Positions 1-9,457 of a stretch of DNA of 64,000 nucleotides are shown here, piece after piece. Every line of letters starts with the position of its first letter. Position 1 is the stretch's first letter. Source of the DNA: Sphaerulina vaccinii (lineage: Eukaryota > Ascomycota > Dothideomycetes > Mycosphaerellales > Mycosphaerellaceae); the NCBI GenBank assembly GCA_022570795.1, contig JAKUDP010000003.1, positions 1,798,001 through 1,862,000 of the forward strand. Reading direction: 5' to 3'. The notes below the pieces were generated by a model that made no database searches, was not told the DNA's origin, and saw only the letters and a program-made list of their open reading frames with translations. The position numbers and the translations under genes are program-made.

Positions 1-1326
1 GTACAGAATCAAAGTCGACAATCTTGCGCGCACCCAACTCAAAGAATGCTTTGGTGTGCGTCTGTTGCACCTTTTGCCAAAAACGAACATCACGAGTCTG
101 CCTCACAAGGGTCAACTGCTCCCGCTCATCATCAGTGTATGCTGACCTGCCCGAGCCAGGCAGACACCAGGCAGGAAGAGTGCTGAAGCCTTGGTCTTCC
201 CATTTCAGGTTGTCAAGGGATTCATTGCTCGGCCACCAAGAGCTCGCACGGTAAAATTTCATGAAGAAAGGATAAGCTTTGACCAGGAGATCGGCACTGA
301 CGTCCAGGGTGATATCCAGAACGCGGCCAACATCAAGATCGAAAGCTCCAACAAGAGCCTTGACACGCTGGAAAGCGTCTTCGGCGATATAACGATTCTC
401 TCCGTCACGCTTCTCAAAGGCTTGCTGCGCGGTGTTGAAGAACTCAGTAATCAGCTTGGCATATCCTTCGCTCTCCTCCCGAAGTAGGTTGAAGTTGGCT
501 TGTCGATAGAGGGCATTGGTCGTCTTGCGGGTTCGCATCTTCTCGAAGGTACTGCGTACGAGGCCTAATTCCTGCAGCAGAGGTATATCGAATTCGAGTC
601 GCATGGTCTCCTGATCGATTCCAGTGGCAGCCACAAGTTCCTTCAAGACCTCTCCCTTGTGGCCGGATTCGAAGAGGAACGACAAGTTGCTGAGGAACAG
701 GAGCTCGGCACCTAAGCCATCGCTTTCTTGCCTGACAGCAATCAACGATCGCACAGAATGGCCAGCTTGCTGGCCCGTCAACCTTCCATCCAGAGCTGAC
801 CGTATCAGCTCCTGAAGAAGGTCGCTGAGTTGCAGATCATCTAGCGAGGCTGCCGAGTCCAGTATCGACTGGCTACCAGTCTCCGTCCATGCTGCCACAA
901 TGTCGTCCGCTACATAGGTGTAGTGATATGGCGTCCTCTGATCAATAGGCACATCTTCCATAGAGGTCTCTCCATTGGCGATGGGCGTGGCTCCAGGCAC
1001 TGGTGTGTCTCCATTCTCGGCTGGCCTGCAGTGTCATATCCTGGTCAGCTTGTGTTTACTTCTGCTCCGCGCCGCACGCTGGCCGGTCGACATCGGGGTA
1101 TGCTCTTGACTAACGTTTCTAGGCTTGATGCATCCTGTGCGTTGCCATTCACTGGTGTGTTCAGAGCAGACGCCGCCTCATCAGTCACTTCATCTGCTAC
1201 AGCGCTACCCTTCGACGTACGCCGTGAAGCCATCCGCGATTTCTCGGGTCGATATGGTGAAGCTCGTGAAGCATCGTCGGAAGGTTGGCGTTCGGGTCGC
1301 TTCCGTTTGGTGCTCGCGGGAGCCAT
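1..1326 (-). CDS. THO2: THO complex subunit 2 (Tho2), N-terminal part, runs off window
   Basis: Tho2 is the large scaffold of the nuclear THO/TREX complex, which couples transcription to mRNP assembly and export. The gene reads leftward from an ATG at 1326 and leaves the window at base 1, so only about the first 410 residues are present. I place one 89-bp intron at 1026-1114 (donor GTTAGT, acceptor CTGCAG). Splicing there keeps frame and joins a basic N-terminus (MAPASTKRKRPERQPSDD) to a Pro/Gly-rich linker and then the helical THO2 N-terminal domain. Recognition rests on the stretch ALYRQANFNLLREESEGYAK followed by a block around GRVLDITLDVSADLLVKAYP, both characteristic of fungal Tho2 as I know the family. 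It shares a 372-bp divergent promoter with the glutamyl-tRNA synthetase gene. The intron is inferred from frame and splice consensus; the family call is fairly secure. Confidence 0.82.
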
Positions 1327-1698
1327 GATGGCGGCGCGAGCTCGCTGCGCGTGGTGTGAAGGAGGAGATGGAGAAATGTCGCGTCGATGTCAACATGAGG
1401 CAGAAAGTTGTAGAAGGAGTGGTTGGCGGAAAGTCGTATGTCGAGTTTCGGCGCGCGACCGGCGCTGTCGATGGTCAAGGCGTTTCCATGCGGCACAAAA
1501 GGATGCAAGAGACGATTATTGCTGGACCTGTCTCGAGCGCGAAAGAAATGGGCGATGATGGGATTTCGTGGTTCGTTGTCGTGATCTTGACAGGAAAGCA
1601 TATGTTGGATCGGCGGATGAGTCAGCGCATTGACGACCTTCACATTTTATGACTGACATTCTGTTTCTGTTCCAGCAAGAACATACACAGCACAAAAC
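1327..1698. promoter_or_regulatory. shared divergent promoter region, THO2 / glutamyl-tRNA synthetase
   Basis: This 372-bp stretch separates two divergently transcribed housekeeping genes, so it must hold both promoters and 5' UTRs. I see no specific element that I can name. The open frames that cross it are unrelated to any family I know and overlap both start regions. Confidence 0.5.
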
Positions 1699-3612
1699 AT
1701 GACAGACCGCAAAGCACAAGTGGCCAGGTGGGTAGAGAAGGCCAAGGCCTTTGAGCCTCTCAACCTCAAGCAGATTGAGAAGCCGTTGGAGGAACTCGAC
1801 GCCCACCTCACAGTCCGCAGCTACATTGTGGGCTATGGTCCTACCGATGCCGATACAACTGTCTGGAAGACGCTGCGAGGCAACCGAGTGGCAATCAACT
1901 TCATCAAGCAGGGTCTTATGGTCAACTTGACCAGATGGTTCACTTTCATCGAGGCGACAGCAGCACCAACCATTGAGCTGCCCACGCGACCAGTCGAGAA
2001 GAAGGCCGGCGACGATGGAGCCAACTTCGAGATTGGCTTGCCAAACACCGAGGATGGCGTAGTCACACGCTTCCCTCCAGAGCCATCGGGGTATCTGCAC
2101 ATTGGACACGCAAAGGCGGCATTACTTAACGATTTCTTCGCCCATGAGAAGTACAAGGGCACCATGATCCTCCGCTTCGACGACACGAACCCGTCAAAGG
2201 AGAAGGAGGAGTACCAGGACTCGATTATGAAGGATTGTGAGCTGCTCGGAGTCAAGCCGGACAGAGTCACATACACCAGCGACTACTTCCAGGGCTTGTA
2301 TGAGCGTTGCGTGCAGGCGATCAAGGATGGTCTCGCATACACGGACAACACCCCACAAGAGCAGATGCAGAAAGAGCGAATGGAGAGGAAAGAGAGTGCA
2401 CACCGCAATGACTCCGTCGAGGACAACCTGGCACACTTCGAGGAGATGAAGGCTGGCTCAGAGGAGGGCATCAAGTGGTCAGTTCGCGCCAAAATCGACA
2501 TGTCTAGCAACAACGGCGCCATGCGAGATCCTGTCATCTACCGCTGCAACCCAGAGTCACATCACCGCACTGGCACAACTTGGAAGATCTACCCAACATA
2601 CGACTTCGCTTGCCCGATTGTGGACTCCGACGAGGGTATTACCCACGCTCTGAGGACCACCGAGTACAACGATCGTGATGCCCAGTACCAATGGTTCCTC
2701 ACGAACCTCAAGCTGCGTAAGGTTCACAACTGGAACTTCTCCCGCATGAACTTCATCAAGACTTTCCTGTCCAAGCGCAAGCTGACCAAGGTCGTTGACG
2801 AGGGCAAAGTCTGGGGCTGGGACGATCCACGTATGCCTACTGTTCGTGGTATCCGTCGCCGTGGTATGACCATCCCAGCGCTGCGGGAGTTCATCATCCG
2901 ACAAGGACCAAGCAAGAACATCAACATGATGGACTGGACTGCTTTCTGGGCAACCAACAAGAAGTACATTGACCCGATCGCGAAGCGTTACACTGCTGTC
3001 GAGTCAAAGGACAAAGTGACTGTCACCGTGACCGGCGCACCAGAAGCACCACGCACGGACGAGAAGCCAGTGCACGCCAAGAATGCTGAGCTGGGTAACA
3101 AGAAGGTCATCACCAGTAAGAACCTCATTATGGACCAAGCAGATGCCCAATCCTTCGAGGAAGGCGAGGAGATCACACTCATGAACTGGGGCAACGCCAT
3201 CGTGAAGAAGAAGACTTACTCTCTCGGAGCCACACTCACCAACCTCGTCAAATCCGAGGAGAACCAGATCGTGTCTGGACTTGAGCTTGAGCTGCATTTG
3301 CAAGGTGATGTCAAGACTACTAAGAAGAAGGTTACTTGGCTTTCGACAGACCAGGAGCTGGTACCGCTAGTCATGTACGACTTCGACTACCTGATCAAGA
3401 AGGACAAACTCGAGGAAGAGGATGATTTCGAGAAGTCCTTGAATCCAGAGACTGAGTTCAAGACTGAGGCTCTTGCTGACTGCAATGTTGCGGAGCTTAA
3501 GGAGGATGATATTGTGCAGTTCGATCGCAAAGGATTCTTCAGAATTGACAAGGCCTTCAAGCATGGAGAGGCTGTTGTCGCTTTCCAGATTCCAACTGGA
3601 AAGAAGATGTAG
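1699..3612 (+). CDS. GUS1: cytosolic glutamyl-tRNA synthetase (class Ic)
   Basis: The enzyme charges tRNA-Glu with glutamate in the cytosol. The 637-aa single-exon protein begins with a GST-like N-terminal region (about 1-95) of the kind that docks on the Arc1-type cofactor. The Rossmann catalytic core follows with the class I signature RFPPEPSGYLHIGHAKAALL (HIGH box at residues 134-137) and a KMSKS-equivalent LSKRKL near residue 358, then the beta-barrel anticodon-binding part to the C-terminus. PEPSGYLHIGHAKA marks GluRS; the sister GlnRS family has PEPNGYLHIGHSKA. Length fits filamentous-fungal homologues, somewhat shorter than the yeast enzyme. The ATG at 1699 is the first in frame and sits soon after a CA-rich leader. 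No intron or lesion is visible. Symbol by homology to yeast GUS1. Confidence 0.95.
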   Translation: MTDRKAQVARWVEKAKAFEPLNLKQIEKPLEELDAHLTVRSYIVGYGPTDADTTVWKTLRGNRVAINFIKQGLMVNLTRWFTFIEATAAPTIELPTRPVEKKAGDDGANFEIGLPNTEDGVVTRFPPEPSGYLHIGHAKAALLNDFFAHEKYKGTMILRFDDTNPSKEKEEYQDSIMKDCELLGVKPDRVTYTSDYFQGLYERCVQAIKDGLAYTDNTPQEQMQKERMERKESAHRNDSVEDNLAHFEEMKAGSEEGIKWSVRAKIDMSSNNGAMRDPVIYRCNPESHHRTGTTWKIYPTYDFACPIVDSDEGITHALRTTEYNDRDAQYQWFLTNLKLRKVHNWNFSRMNFIKTFLSKRKLTKVVDEGKVWGWDDPRMPTVRGIRRRGMTIPALREFIIRQGPSKNINMMDWTAFWATNKKYIDPIAKRYTAVESKDKVTVTVTGAPEAPRTDEKPVHAKNAELGNKKVITSKNLIMDQADAQSFEEGEEITLMNWGNAIVKKKTYSLGATLTNLVKSEENQIVSGLELELHLQGDVKTTKKKVTWLSTDQELVPLVMYDFDYLIKKDKLEEEDDFEKSLNPETEFKTEALADCNVAELKEDDIVQFDRKGFFRIDKAFKHGEAVVAFQIPTGKKM

Positions 3613-3926
3613 AGTTTTATCGTCGCTTAGGCCAAGTGTGGCGAAACGCTGGCGGATGACTTATGATCACCTTCTGGTTCTCAGAGCGTACGATTGCATG
3701 AATACATGATAGGTCCGAGCAATAAGATGAGGGCGAGGCTGAACAGCTGAAGAAGGTAGTTCCGTAGAGCATATCATGGTACCTTTCTGTCTCCTCGGGA
3801 GCTGACCCACAGCGACCATAGCATATGTCTTGGCTGAAAGTATGACAGGCTATATTTCCCTCGAAGACACCGAGCTCAGCGGACAACCGAGCCCTGAGCC
3901 ACAACAACAACTTCAGCTCTATCAGT
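3613..3926. other. intergenic spacer, nothing recognised
   Basis: 314 bp between the synthetase stop codon and the NACHT-ankyrin start. It must hold the 3' end of the first gene and the promoter of the second. A short alternative-frame ATG upstream of 3927 opens only about 47 codons. Confidence 0.4.
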
Positions 3927-6900
3927 ATGTTGCACCACGACCGTGTTCTGACTGCGCTGAAAAGAGCGCTAAAGCTCGACAATGAGCTGTTGTTGCAATT
4001 GGAGACATACTACATTCTCCTTACAGAGCTCCCAGGTTGCATCATCTCCATACTGGACGATGCGACTGCGCTGCGAGATCGCCTCAAAGTCACAATTGAC
4101 AAACTTCCGACGATCTTGGCAGGACCCATCATCATCGACACGTTTGAGTTCGCGGACAAGAGGAGCGCATTCCAGGATGGCATCGCACAAGTGCAAAGGA
4201 TATGCGACAAGTTACGAACACCCATTCGTGACTGGGAACTATACAGGTATACACTTGACTGGCCCGTTCAAGATCGAGAAGTGCGGCCTTTCCGAGCTGT
4301 GCTGCATGGCATGACCAACACAACCAAAGCGCCATTCCTAGACACCACATGTCCGTCGATCATCGAATTCGCCGCTGGACCACGCGTAAAGCTCCAACAG
4401 GACTGGTTCACCAAGAAGAACCCAAATCGGGAGGACATGCGTGAGCATGAGCTCTCCCAAGTTGTGCTTACCTGGCTGCGTGGTACTGATCCCCGGCGAA
4501 CACAGCGAGAGTTGTGTGAGCAGCGCATACCAGGCACAGGACATTGGCTGCTGGATGTTCCCAAGTACACGAAGTGGAAATACGCGGGACAGTCTTGCCT
4601 GTTGCTGAGAGGTGATCCAGGCAGTGGCAAGACATTCCTAACATCAAGAGTGGTTGAGGACATCCGTCGAAATGACACCGGACTTCGAGCACTAGGATAT
4701 TTCTACGTGGCAAGCGACGGCAAGTGCAAACCTGACACTGTCTTGCGAAGTCTTATCAGTCAACTTGGCTGTCAATTCTTCCTTCGCTATGGGCAGGGGC
4801 CTAAGACGTTGAGAGGATGGACAGATGGTCTTGCTTGGCCGTGTATCGCAAAGGCAGGCTGGGGCAGAGACTACCCTCACGAACGGAAGTACAATGATTG
4901 GGTCTATGAAGCTTCGCTCGAGAATTCTTTCGACATCCTGGTCAATCTTGTTGATGAATTTGAAGGGCAGACTTTCATCGTGGTTGATGCAGTAGATTGC
5001 GTGCAGGATCCTGCGGACCTGGTTGGCTTTTTCAAGAGGATGGTGAAAACTGATGGCAATCAGAAGCTACACGTCTTGTTGACTGCTGGGAACGTGAAGT
5101 TATACAAGCACCTCTTGAACGACACACCCGTGATCACAATAAGCAATGAAGAACGACATGGCGATCTCACATCGTACATCTTGCGGACGATGAAGGAACC
5201 AGTCTTCATGGGCTTGCCTCTGGAGGTGCGCCTCTGTGTGCACGGCATCCTCCATAGTAACAAGGCGCCAAACTTCCACCTAACAAAGTGTCAGCTCGCG
5301 CTGTTTTCGCGATGCTCCAAGGATTCAGAAATGTTGAGATCACTTTGCGATAAGCCGCCTAGATCAGTAGCCGACTGCTACTACGAACTGCTTTTAGCTG
5401 TACCAGAAGGGTGCTTTAAGGATGCCGCAATCATTCTACGATGGCTGGCAGTATCGCAGAGTCCTCTCGACATCGGAGCTGTCGAGGAGATCATCGAACT
5501 CAGCGGACGCTCAACACCCCATTGGGAGACCACTCTTGGTGAGCTCAGGCCGCTGATCACGTCCTCCTGGACATACGATACAGCTGGGAGAGTCTCCAAG
5601 ACCATCAGCTTCGCGCATACGTCTGTCAGAGACTTTGTACTGTCGATGCCAAGTCTCTCCACCAATCCAGGTGTCGGCAAGACGATAATGCGCCTTTGTA
5701 TTCGATACTTTGATAGCATCCGTGAGGCCCAGACAGTAGACAGAGTCTGGAGCGACGAAGAGCTCAAGAAGCAATTCCCACTGGCCTTCTTCGCGGCGGA
5801 CAATTGGCCACGGCTCTACAGACAGCTTGATCGCGCGGATCAGGTAGATCTCGCCGAGCTAGTCATGCTATTCCTCGATCGCGATGCCTCTCGTAAGAAC
5901 CTTGCGACCTTGATACCGGGACAGCAACGCACTATCTATGGCAGATCCGAACCGTACACAGCCATGGGCTTTGCTTGCCGAGAGGGTCTTGATATCGTCG
6001 TACAGAAAATGCTCGACCGCGGCGACGAGACCGACATGTCTCGGGACGTAGGCACTCTGCTAGGACTCGCCGCAAAGTATCGACATCTAGCTACAGTCAG
6101 AGTTCTCCTCGATACCGGGCCTGACTTGATCCAGCACGTTGAAGAATATCAGTTTCGGTGGTACATGTGTAACTCTGGAGTGCTAGAAGCTGCTGTCAAA
6201 AGTGGTCATCTCGAAGTCGGCAAGCTACTACTCGAGCATGGAGCGGGCAAGAAGTGTGCATGCGTCAAGACTCAATACCGTCATGTACACCACGTCCTCT
6301 ATGGACCTTTACTGGCTGTATGTCGCACGGGCAATGTGGATATGCTCAAGCTGTTACTGGACTATGGTGCAGATCCGAACGAATATGCGAATCCATTCAA
6401 GTGCCCAGAGCGAGAGGATCAAGAGTCTTCCCTGTGCTGCGATATGCCTCTCGCTCAAGCTTCGTTGCAAGGACATGTGGAGTGCGTGCGATTATTGCTT
6501 CTACGTTGCACATCTGTGACCGCGGAGTGGGGTATGTTGGCGACTACAAATGTAGTAAAGGAATGTGGATACTGCAAGCGACATCTTGATAGAAGAGCAG
6601 TTTTATGGCTGTACGTTGATTATATCCCTGAGATCACGCTCCATTTCGCCGTCGCATTGGGGTACGATGATGTGGTAGCTCATCTTCTCGCCCGGGGAAC
6701 AGTCCCCCAGACCACGATTCGATGGGATCGATGGAGGTATAGAGTCACACTCAACGCTGCTTCTCTAGCAGAGGCTTGTCTTGAAGGACACTGGACTACG
6801 GCGAAACTACTGATAGCGGCTGGCGCGGATCCAAATGCTCGATGCATAAGGAACTATAACAACGATCCTCCACTCGCCTATGCAGCAAAGCAAGGGGTAT

Positions 6901-7046
6901 TAGAGATTGTGAAACTGCTCCTGAATGCTGGAGCTCTAGTCGATGGCGAAGAAGATGCGGAAAATTCCAGAAATCCAGCCCTGCAGCTTGCGGTGTTCAA
7001 AGGTCACGAAGAAGTAGTAAAAGCTTCTCATCGACCACGGAGCTGA
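3927..7046 (+). CDS. NACHT-ankyrin NLR-like protein, ankyrin tail frameshifted
   Basis: Fungal NACHT-ankyrin proteins are STAND NTPases linked to non-self recognition and programmed cell death. The 1039-aa frame has a helical N-terminal domain (1-150), the linker motif RRTQRELCEQRIPGTGHWLL, a P-loop GDPGSGKT near residue 228, a Walker B-like stretch FIVVDAVDCVQDP and a long helical middle. From about residue 670 at least eight ankyrin repeats follow (for example PLLAVCRTGNVDMLKLLLDY, PLAYAAKQGVLEIVKLLLNA). The last repeat breaks at an A-run at 7019-7022: with one A fewer, the frame continues as VVKLLIDHGADLNSG, a normal ankyrin helix. As written the protein ends seven residues later with ASHRPRS. 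Repeat-like coding continues in other frames to about 7241. Either the gene is decaying or one base is an assembly error. The start at 3927 is the first long in-frame ATG, but an upstream exon cannot be excluded. Confidence 0.85.
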   Translation: MLHHDRVLTALKRALKLDNELLLQLETYYILLTELPGCIISILDDATALRDRLKVTIDKLPTILAGPIIIDTFEFADKRSAFQDGIAQVQRICDKLRTPIRDWELYRYTLDWPVQDREVRPFRAVLHGMTNTTKAPFLDTTCPSIIEFAAGPRVKLQQDWFTKKNPNREDMREHELSQVVLTWLRGTDPRRTQRELCEQRIPGTGHWLLDVPKYTKWKYAGQSCLLLRGDPGSGKTFLTSRVVEDIRRNDTGLRALGYFYVASDGKCKPDTVLRSLISQLGCQFFLRYGQGPKTLRGWTDGLAWPCIAKAGWGRDYPHERKYNDWVYEASLENSFDILVNLVDEFEGQTFIVVDAVDCVQDPADLVGFFKRMVKTDGNQKLHVLLTAGNVKLYKHLLNDTPVITISNEERHGDLTSYILRTMKEPVFMGLPLEVRLCVHGILHSNKAPNFHLTKCQLALFSRCSKDSEMLRSLCDKPPRSVADCYYELLLAVPEGCFKDAAIILRWLAVSQSPLDIGAVEEIIELSGRSTPHWETTLGELRPLITSSWTYDTAGRVSKTISFAHTSVRDFVLSMPSLSTNPGVGKTIMRLCIRYFDSIREAQTVDRVWSDEELKKQFPLAFFAADNWPRLYRQLDRADQVDLAELVMLFLDRDASRKNLATLIPGQQRTIYGRSEPYTAMGFACREGLDIVVQKMLDRGDETDMSRDVGTLLGLAAKYRHLATVRVLLDTGPDLIQHVEEYQFRWYMCNSGVLEAAVKSGHLEVGKLLLEHGAGKKCACVKTQYRHVHHVLYGPLLAVCRTGNVDMLKLLLDYGADPNEYANPFKCPEREDQESSLCCDMPLAQASLQGHVECVRLLLLRCTSVTAEWGMLATTNVVKECGYCKRHLDRRAVLWLYVDYIPEITLHFAVALGYDDVVAHLLARGTVPQTTIRWDRWRYRVTLNAASLAEACLEGHWTTAKLLIAAGADPNARCIRNYNNDPPLAYAAKQGVLEIVKLLLNAGALVDGEEDAENSRNPALQLAVFKGHEEVVKASHRPRS

Positions 7047-7241
7047 TCTGAACAGTGGCATGGGAGACTATCGTGGCCCAGTCCAGGCAGCCGTGGTCGG
7101 GAAGAACGCAAGTCTCTTGCGGCGGGGAGGTGGCGGATCGACGAGCTTGCGAGGAGGTTCACCACCGACGATCCACCTGCGAAGCTTCGCAAGGAATGCC
7201 TGCGGCGCTTGGCACGATGTTTGGGGTGTATCTCAGGGTAG
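7047..7241 (+). pseudogene. out-of-frame continuation of the NACHT-ankyrin gene
   Basis: After the stop at 7046 the +1 frame continues the broken ankyrin repeat (GADLNSGMGDYRGPVQAAVV) to about 7120. A third frame then encodes RWRIDELARRFTTDDP and ends CLRRLARCLGCISG before a TAG at 7239-7241, which looks like a genuine protein tail. At least two frame changes are therefore needed to read this stretch, which favours decay over a single sequencing slip. Codon composition stays GC-rich up to about 7250 and then changes abruptly. Confidence 0.5.
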
Positions 7242-7249
7242 GAGGGAGA

Positions 7250-7844
7250 GGATAGGAGTGTATATAAGTGTGTGTATGTAGTCTAGGAGCTTTTCTAGAA
7301 TTCTAGGAGAGTTCTTATCCTAGAATCTTCTATAGACTCTAGGACTTCTATAGGAGTTTTGGGAGTTGGTCTAGGAGTTTTCTAAGGACTCTAGGAGTTT
7401 TTCTTCTATAAGCTTTTTCTAGGATTTTATAAGTTCTAGGAAAGGTTTTTCTAGGAGGTTCTTTCTTTTCCTTAAGGCTCTTAGGATATCTTAGAAACTC
7501 TAGGAGACTTGAAAGTTTTACTAGGAGCCTCCCTTAGAACTCTAGGAGTTTAGGAGTTTTCCTAAGAACTCTAGGACTTTTCTAAGAAATCTCGGAATTT
7601 TACTAGGACCTTAGGGGCTTTGGAAGTCTTTCTAGAAGTTCTTAAAGACTCTAGGAGTTTGTAAAGTTTTTCTAGAACTTATAGCAGTATATATATATTG
7701 TTTAGTACCTCTATATTCTAATAACAACTTAGTAACTTCAATATAACCGTTTTCGACTATAGCTTCTAATACTTCTATATAGTATATATAGTTACCCGAC
7801 TCTAGCGAACTAGAATACTTAATTAGGTCTAGTATTACGAATTG
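7250..7844. repeat. AT-rich degenerate short-repeat tract with CTAGGAG/AGTTTT motif
   Basis: About 595 bp of AT-rich sequence lies directly between two ankyrin-coding blocks. From about 7280 to 7680 the motif ACTCTAGGAGTTTT and close variants recur many times (for example near 7375, 7390, 7500, 7545, 7570, 7655) with irregular spacing of roughly 20-60 bp. From 7680 to 7840 the sequence is TA-rich (TATATATATATTG, TATAGTATATATAG), as expected after repeat-induced point mutation (RIP). No gene is visible. Ankyrin coding resumes sharply at about 7844, so this tract is best read as an insertion or expanded, mutated low-complexity sequence. Confidence 0.75.
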
Positions 7845-9133
7845 GAGCTCCTGAACTCGTGCGAATCCTAATCGCCTATGGCGCGGATGTGAATGCGGCC
7901 CCTGATGCTTCTGAGAAGGGCTGCTGGCCGCCCAAATCTCTTGTGATTGATGCAGGTCGTTATATACCTTGCGAACTCATGAATGAAGACCATCGAATCG
8001 ATGTCATCGACCAACTCATCGCTGCAGGAGCTGATGTCAATTTGCCAGATCCGAGCTCCTGGCCGCAACATTCGATCGAGGATATACCTTGGCCGCTATT
8101 CCGTGTTATTCAATACAAGAGTGCTGTGGTAGTGGAGAAGCTGCTTGCTGCGGGCGCAGACATCACAGTGAGTGTTCCTGAGAAGTACTCAATCAGACGA
8201 AGGACAGTGTTGAAAGCAGTCTGTGAAGCTGGAGATGCTGATGTGCTCCGGGTTCTGGTCAATGCTGGACTGGACGTTCGTGACCTACACGAAAAGTACG
8301 AACTAAAGCATGTCGTAGAAGAATCCGAAGATGATAGCTCGGAAGAAGATGAAGAAGACAATCGCGCAGAAGCAAGCCTCGAGCAGGATGGCTCGATTGA
8401 AGACGGCTGCGGAGAAGATGATGATGATGCCGTGAACGATGACGCTGAGGAAGATGATGTCGAAGTCGAAGAGGATGTTTCTGATGATGAAGTTTCCCTC
8501 GCTGAAGGAATCGTCGTTGAAGGGTATCCAGCATCTTTCCACGCTGCAGCTCGTCATGGTTCCGGTGACTTCTGGGACTTCCTTTTCCAAAATGGCAACA
8601 GTCTTCGTAAAGATGCTCTACAATCAGCGTCCGAGGCTGGCAACGCTAGTGGTCTCTCGGTGCTACTCTCACACTGGAGAGCTAGAGCTCGCGATATACA
8701 CTGCAGCTGCCCATACGAAGAGAGGTACGACTGCCCATGTGCTCGATGGGTGTTGACTGGATGCCTCCATTCCGCAGCGGCAGAACCGGACTTCACACAA
8801 GGACACACAGAGTGTGTGAGACTGCTACTTGACGCAGGTGTGAAGCCAGATAGCGATTACATCCAAGGCAAGAAAGAATCTTGTCTCCACGAGGCAATTA
8901 CCAATGGCCGGCTCGATGCTGTGAGGCTTTTACTTGAGTACGGCGCAGATATCGAGCTCAAAGCACCGACGACAGGTAAAACTGCTGTGCAGACGGCGCG
9001 CGACAATCGGAGGGTTCGACCACATATCTATCACAGCAACTACGATAATGCGACAGACTGGGATAGAATGGTGGCGATGCTGGAGAAGCCTGGCGTGTTA
9101 TCGAAGTTGGAGGCTTGGGCGAAGTCGTCGTGA
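7844..9133 (+). pseudogene. ankyrin-repeat fragment, 5' end missing
   Basis: An open frame of about 430 codons starts inside an ankyrin repeat: IGAPELVRILIAYGADVNA has no preceding first helix and no ATG near it, and the frame is closed upstream by a TAA in the AT-rich tract. Further repeats follow (DQLIAAGADVNLPD, VEKLLAAGADITVSV, CVRLLLDAGVKPDSD, AVRLLLEYGADIELKA). Between about residues 150 and 220 lies a strongly acidic Asp/Glu/Ser stretch that interrupts the repeat pattern. The frame ends LEAWAKSS at 9133. It is either the 3' part of the upstream NACHT-ankyrin gene, cut off by the AT-rich tract, or a separate truncated neighbour. Use as a real gene from an internal ATG (about 7979) is possible but would lack a complete first repeat. 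Confidence 0.6.
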
Positions 9134-9457
9134 TCGATAGACATAAGATATCTTCGGGAATGCAAGATCATTCCTTGCGCAGCCTCACTCAGTCCTCATC
9201 GACTGCTGCTTATGCTAGTAAAGACAGATCCAAAATGGAGCGAGCGATCGAAACGCAAGACTGATCTCTCTGCTGATTGATATCGTCTGTGCAGCTCAGG
9301 GTAAAGACGACGTGCAAGCGGCAACGATCAATTCCTTTGAGCCTTGTCCCGACAGTCGCTACATCTCGATCTCGGTTCTCCTTGGCACTCCAGAAACAAA
9401 CGGTAGCCTCAACTCCAAGCAATTCACACGTCGCATCTTCATATCTTCTAGCATAGC
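9134..9457. other. intergenic spacer, nothing recognised
   Basis: 324 bp between the ankyrin fragment and the 3' end of the unknown minus-strand gene. Both neighbours end here, so it is a convergent 3' region. No repeat or RNA gene seen. Confidence 0.4.

Noticed and set aside
923..1558. 211-aa plus-strand open frame
   Set aside because: Overlaps antisense the THO2 start exon and its intron; Arg/Cys-rich translation typical of a reverse shadow.
7250..7844. Transposable element insertion
   Set aside because: No terminal inverted repeats, target-site duplication, poly(A) or transposase/reverse-transcriptase fragment could be seen; described only as a degenerate AT-rich tract.
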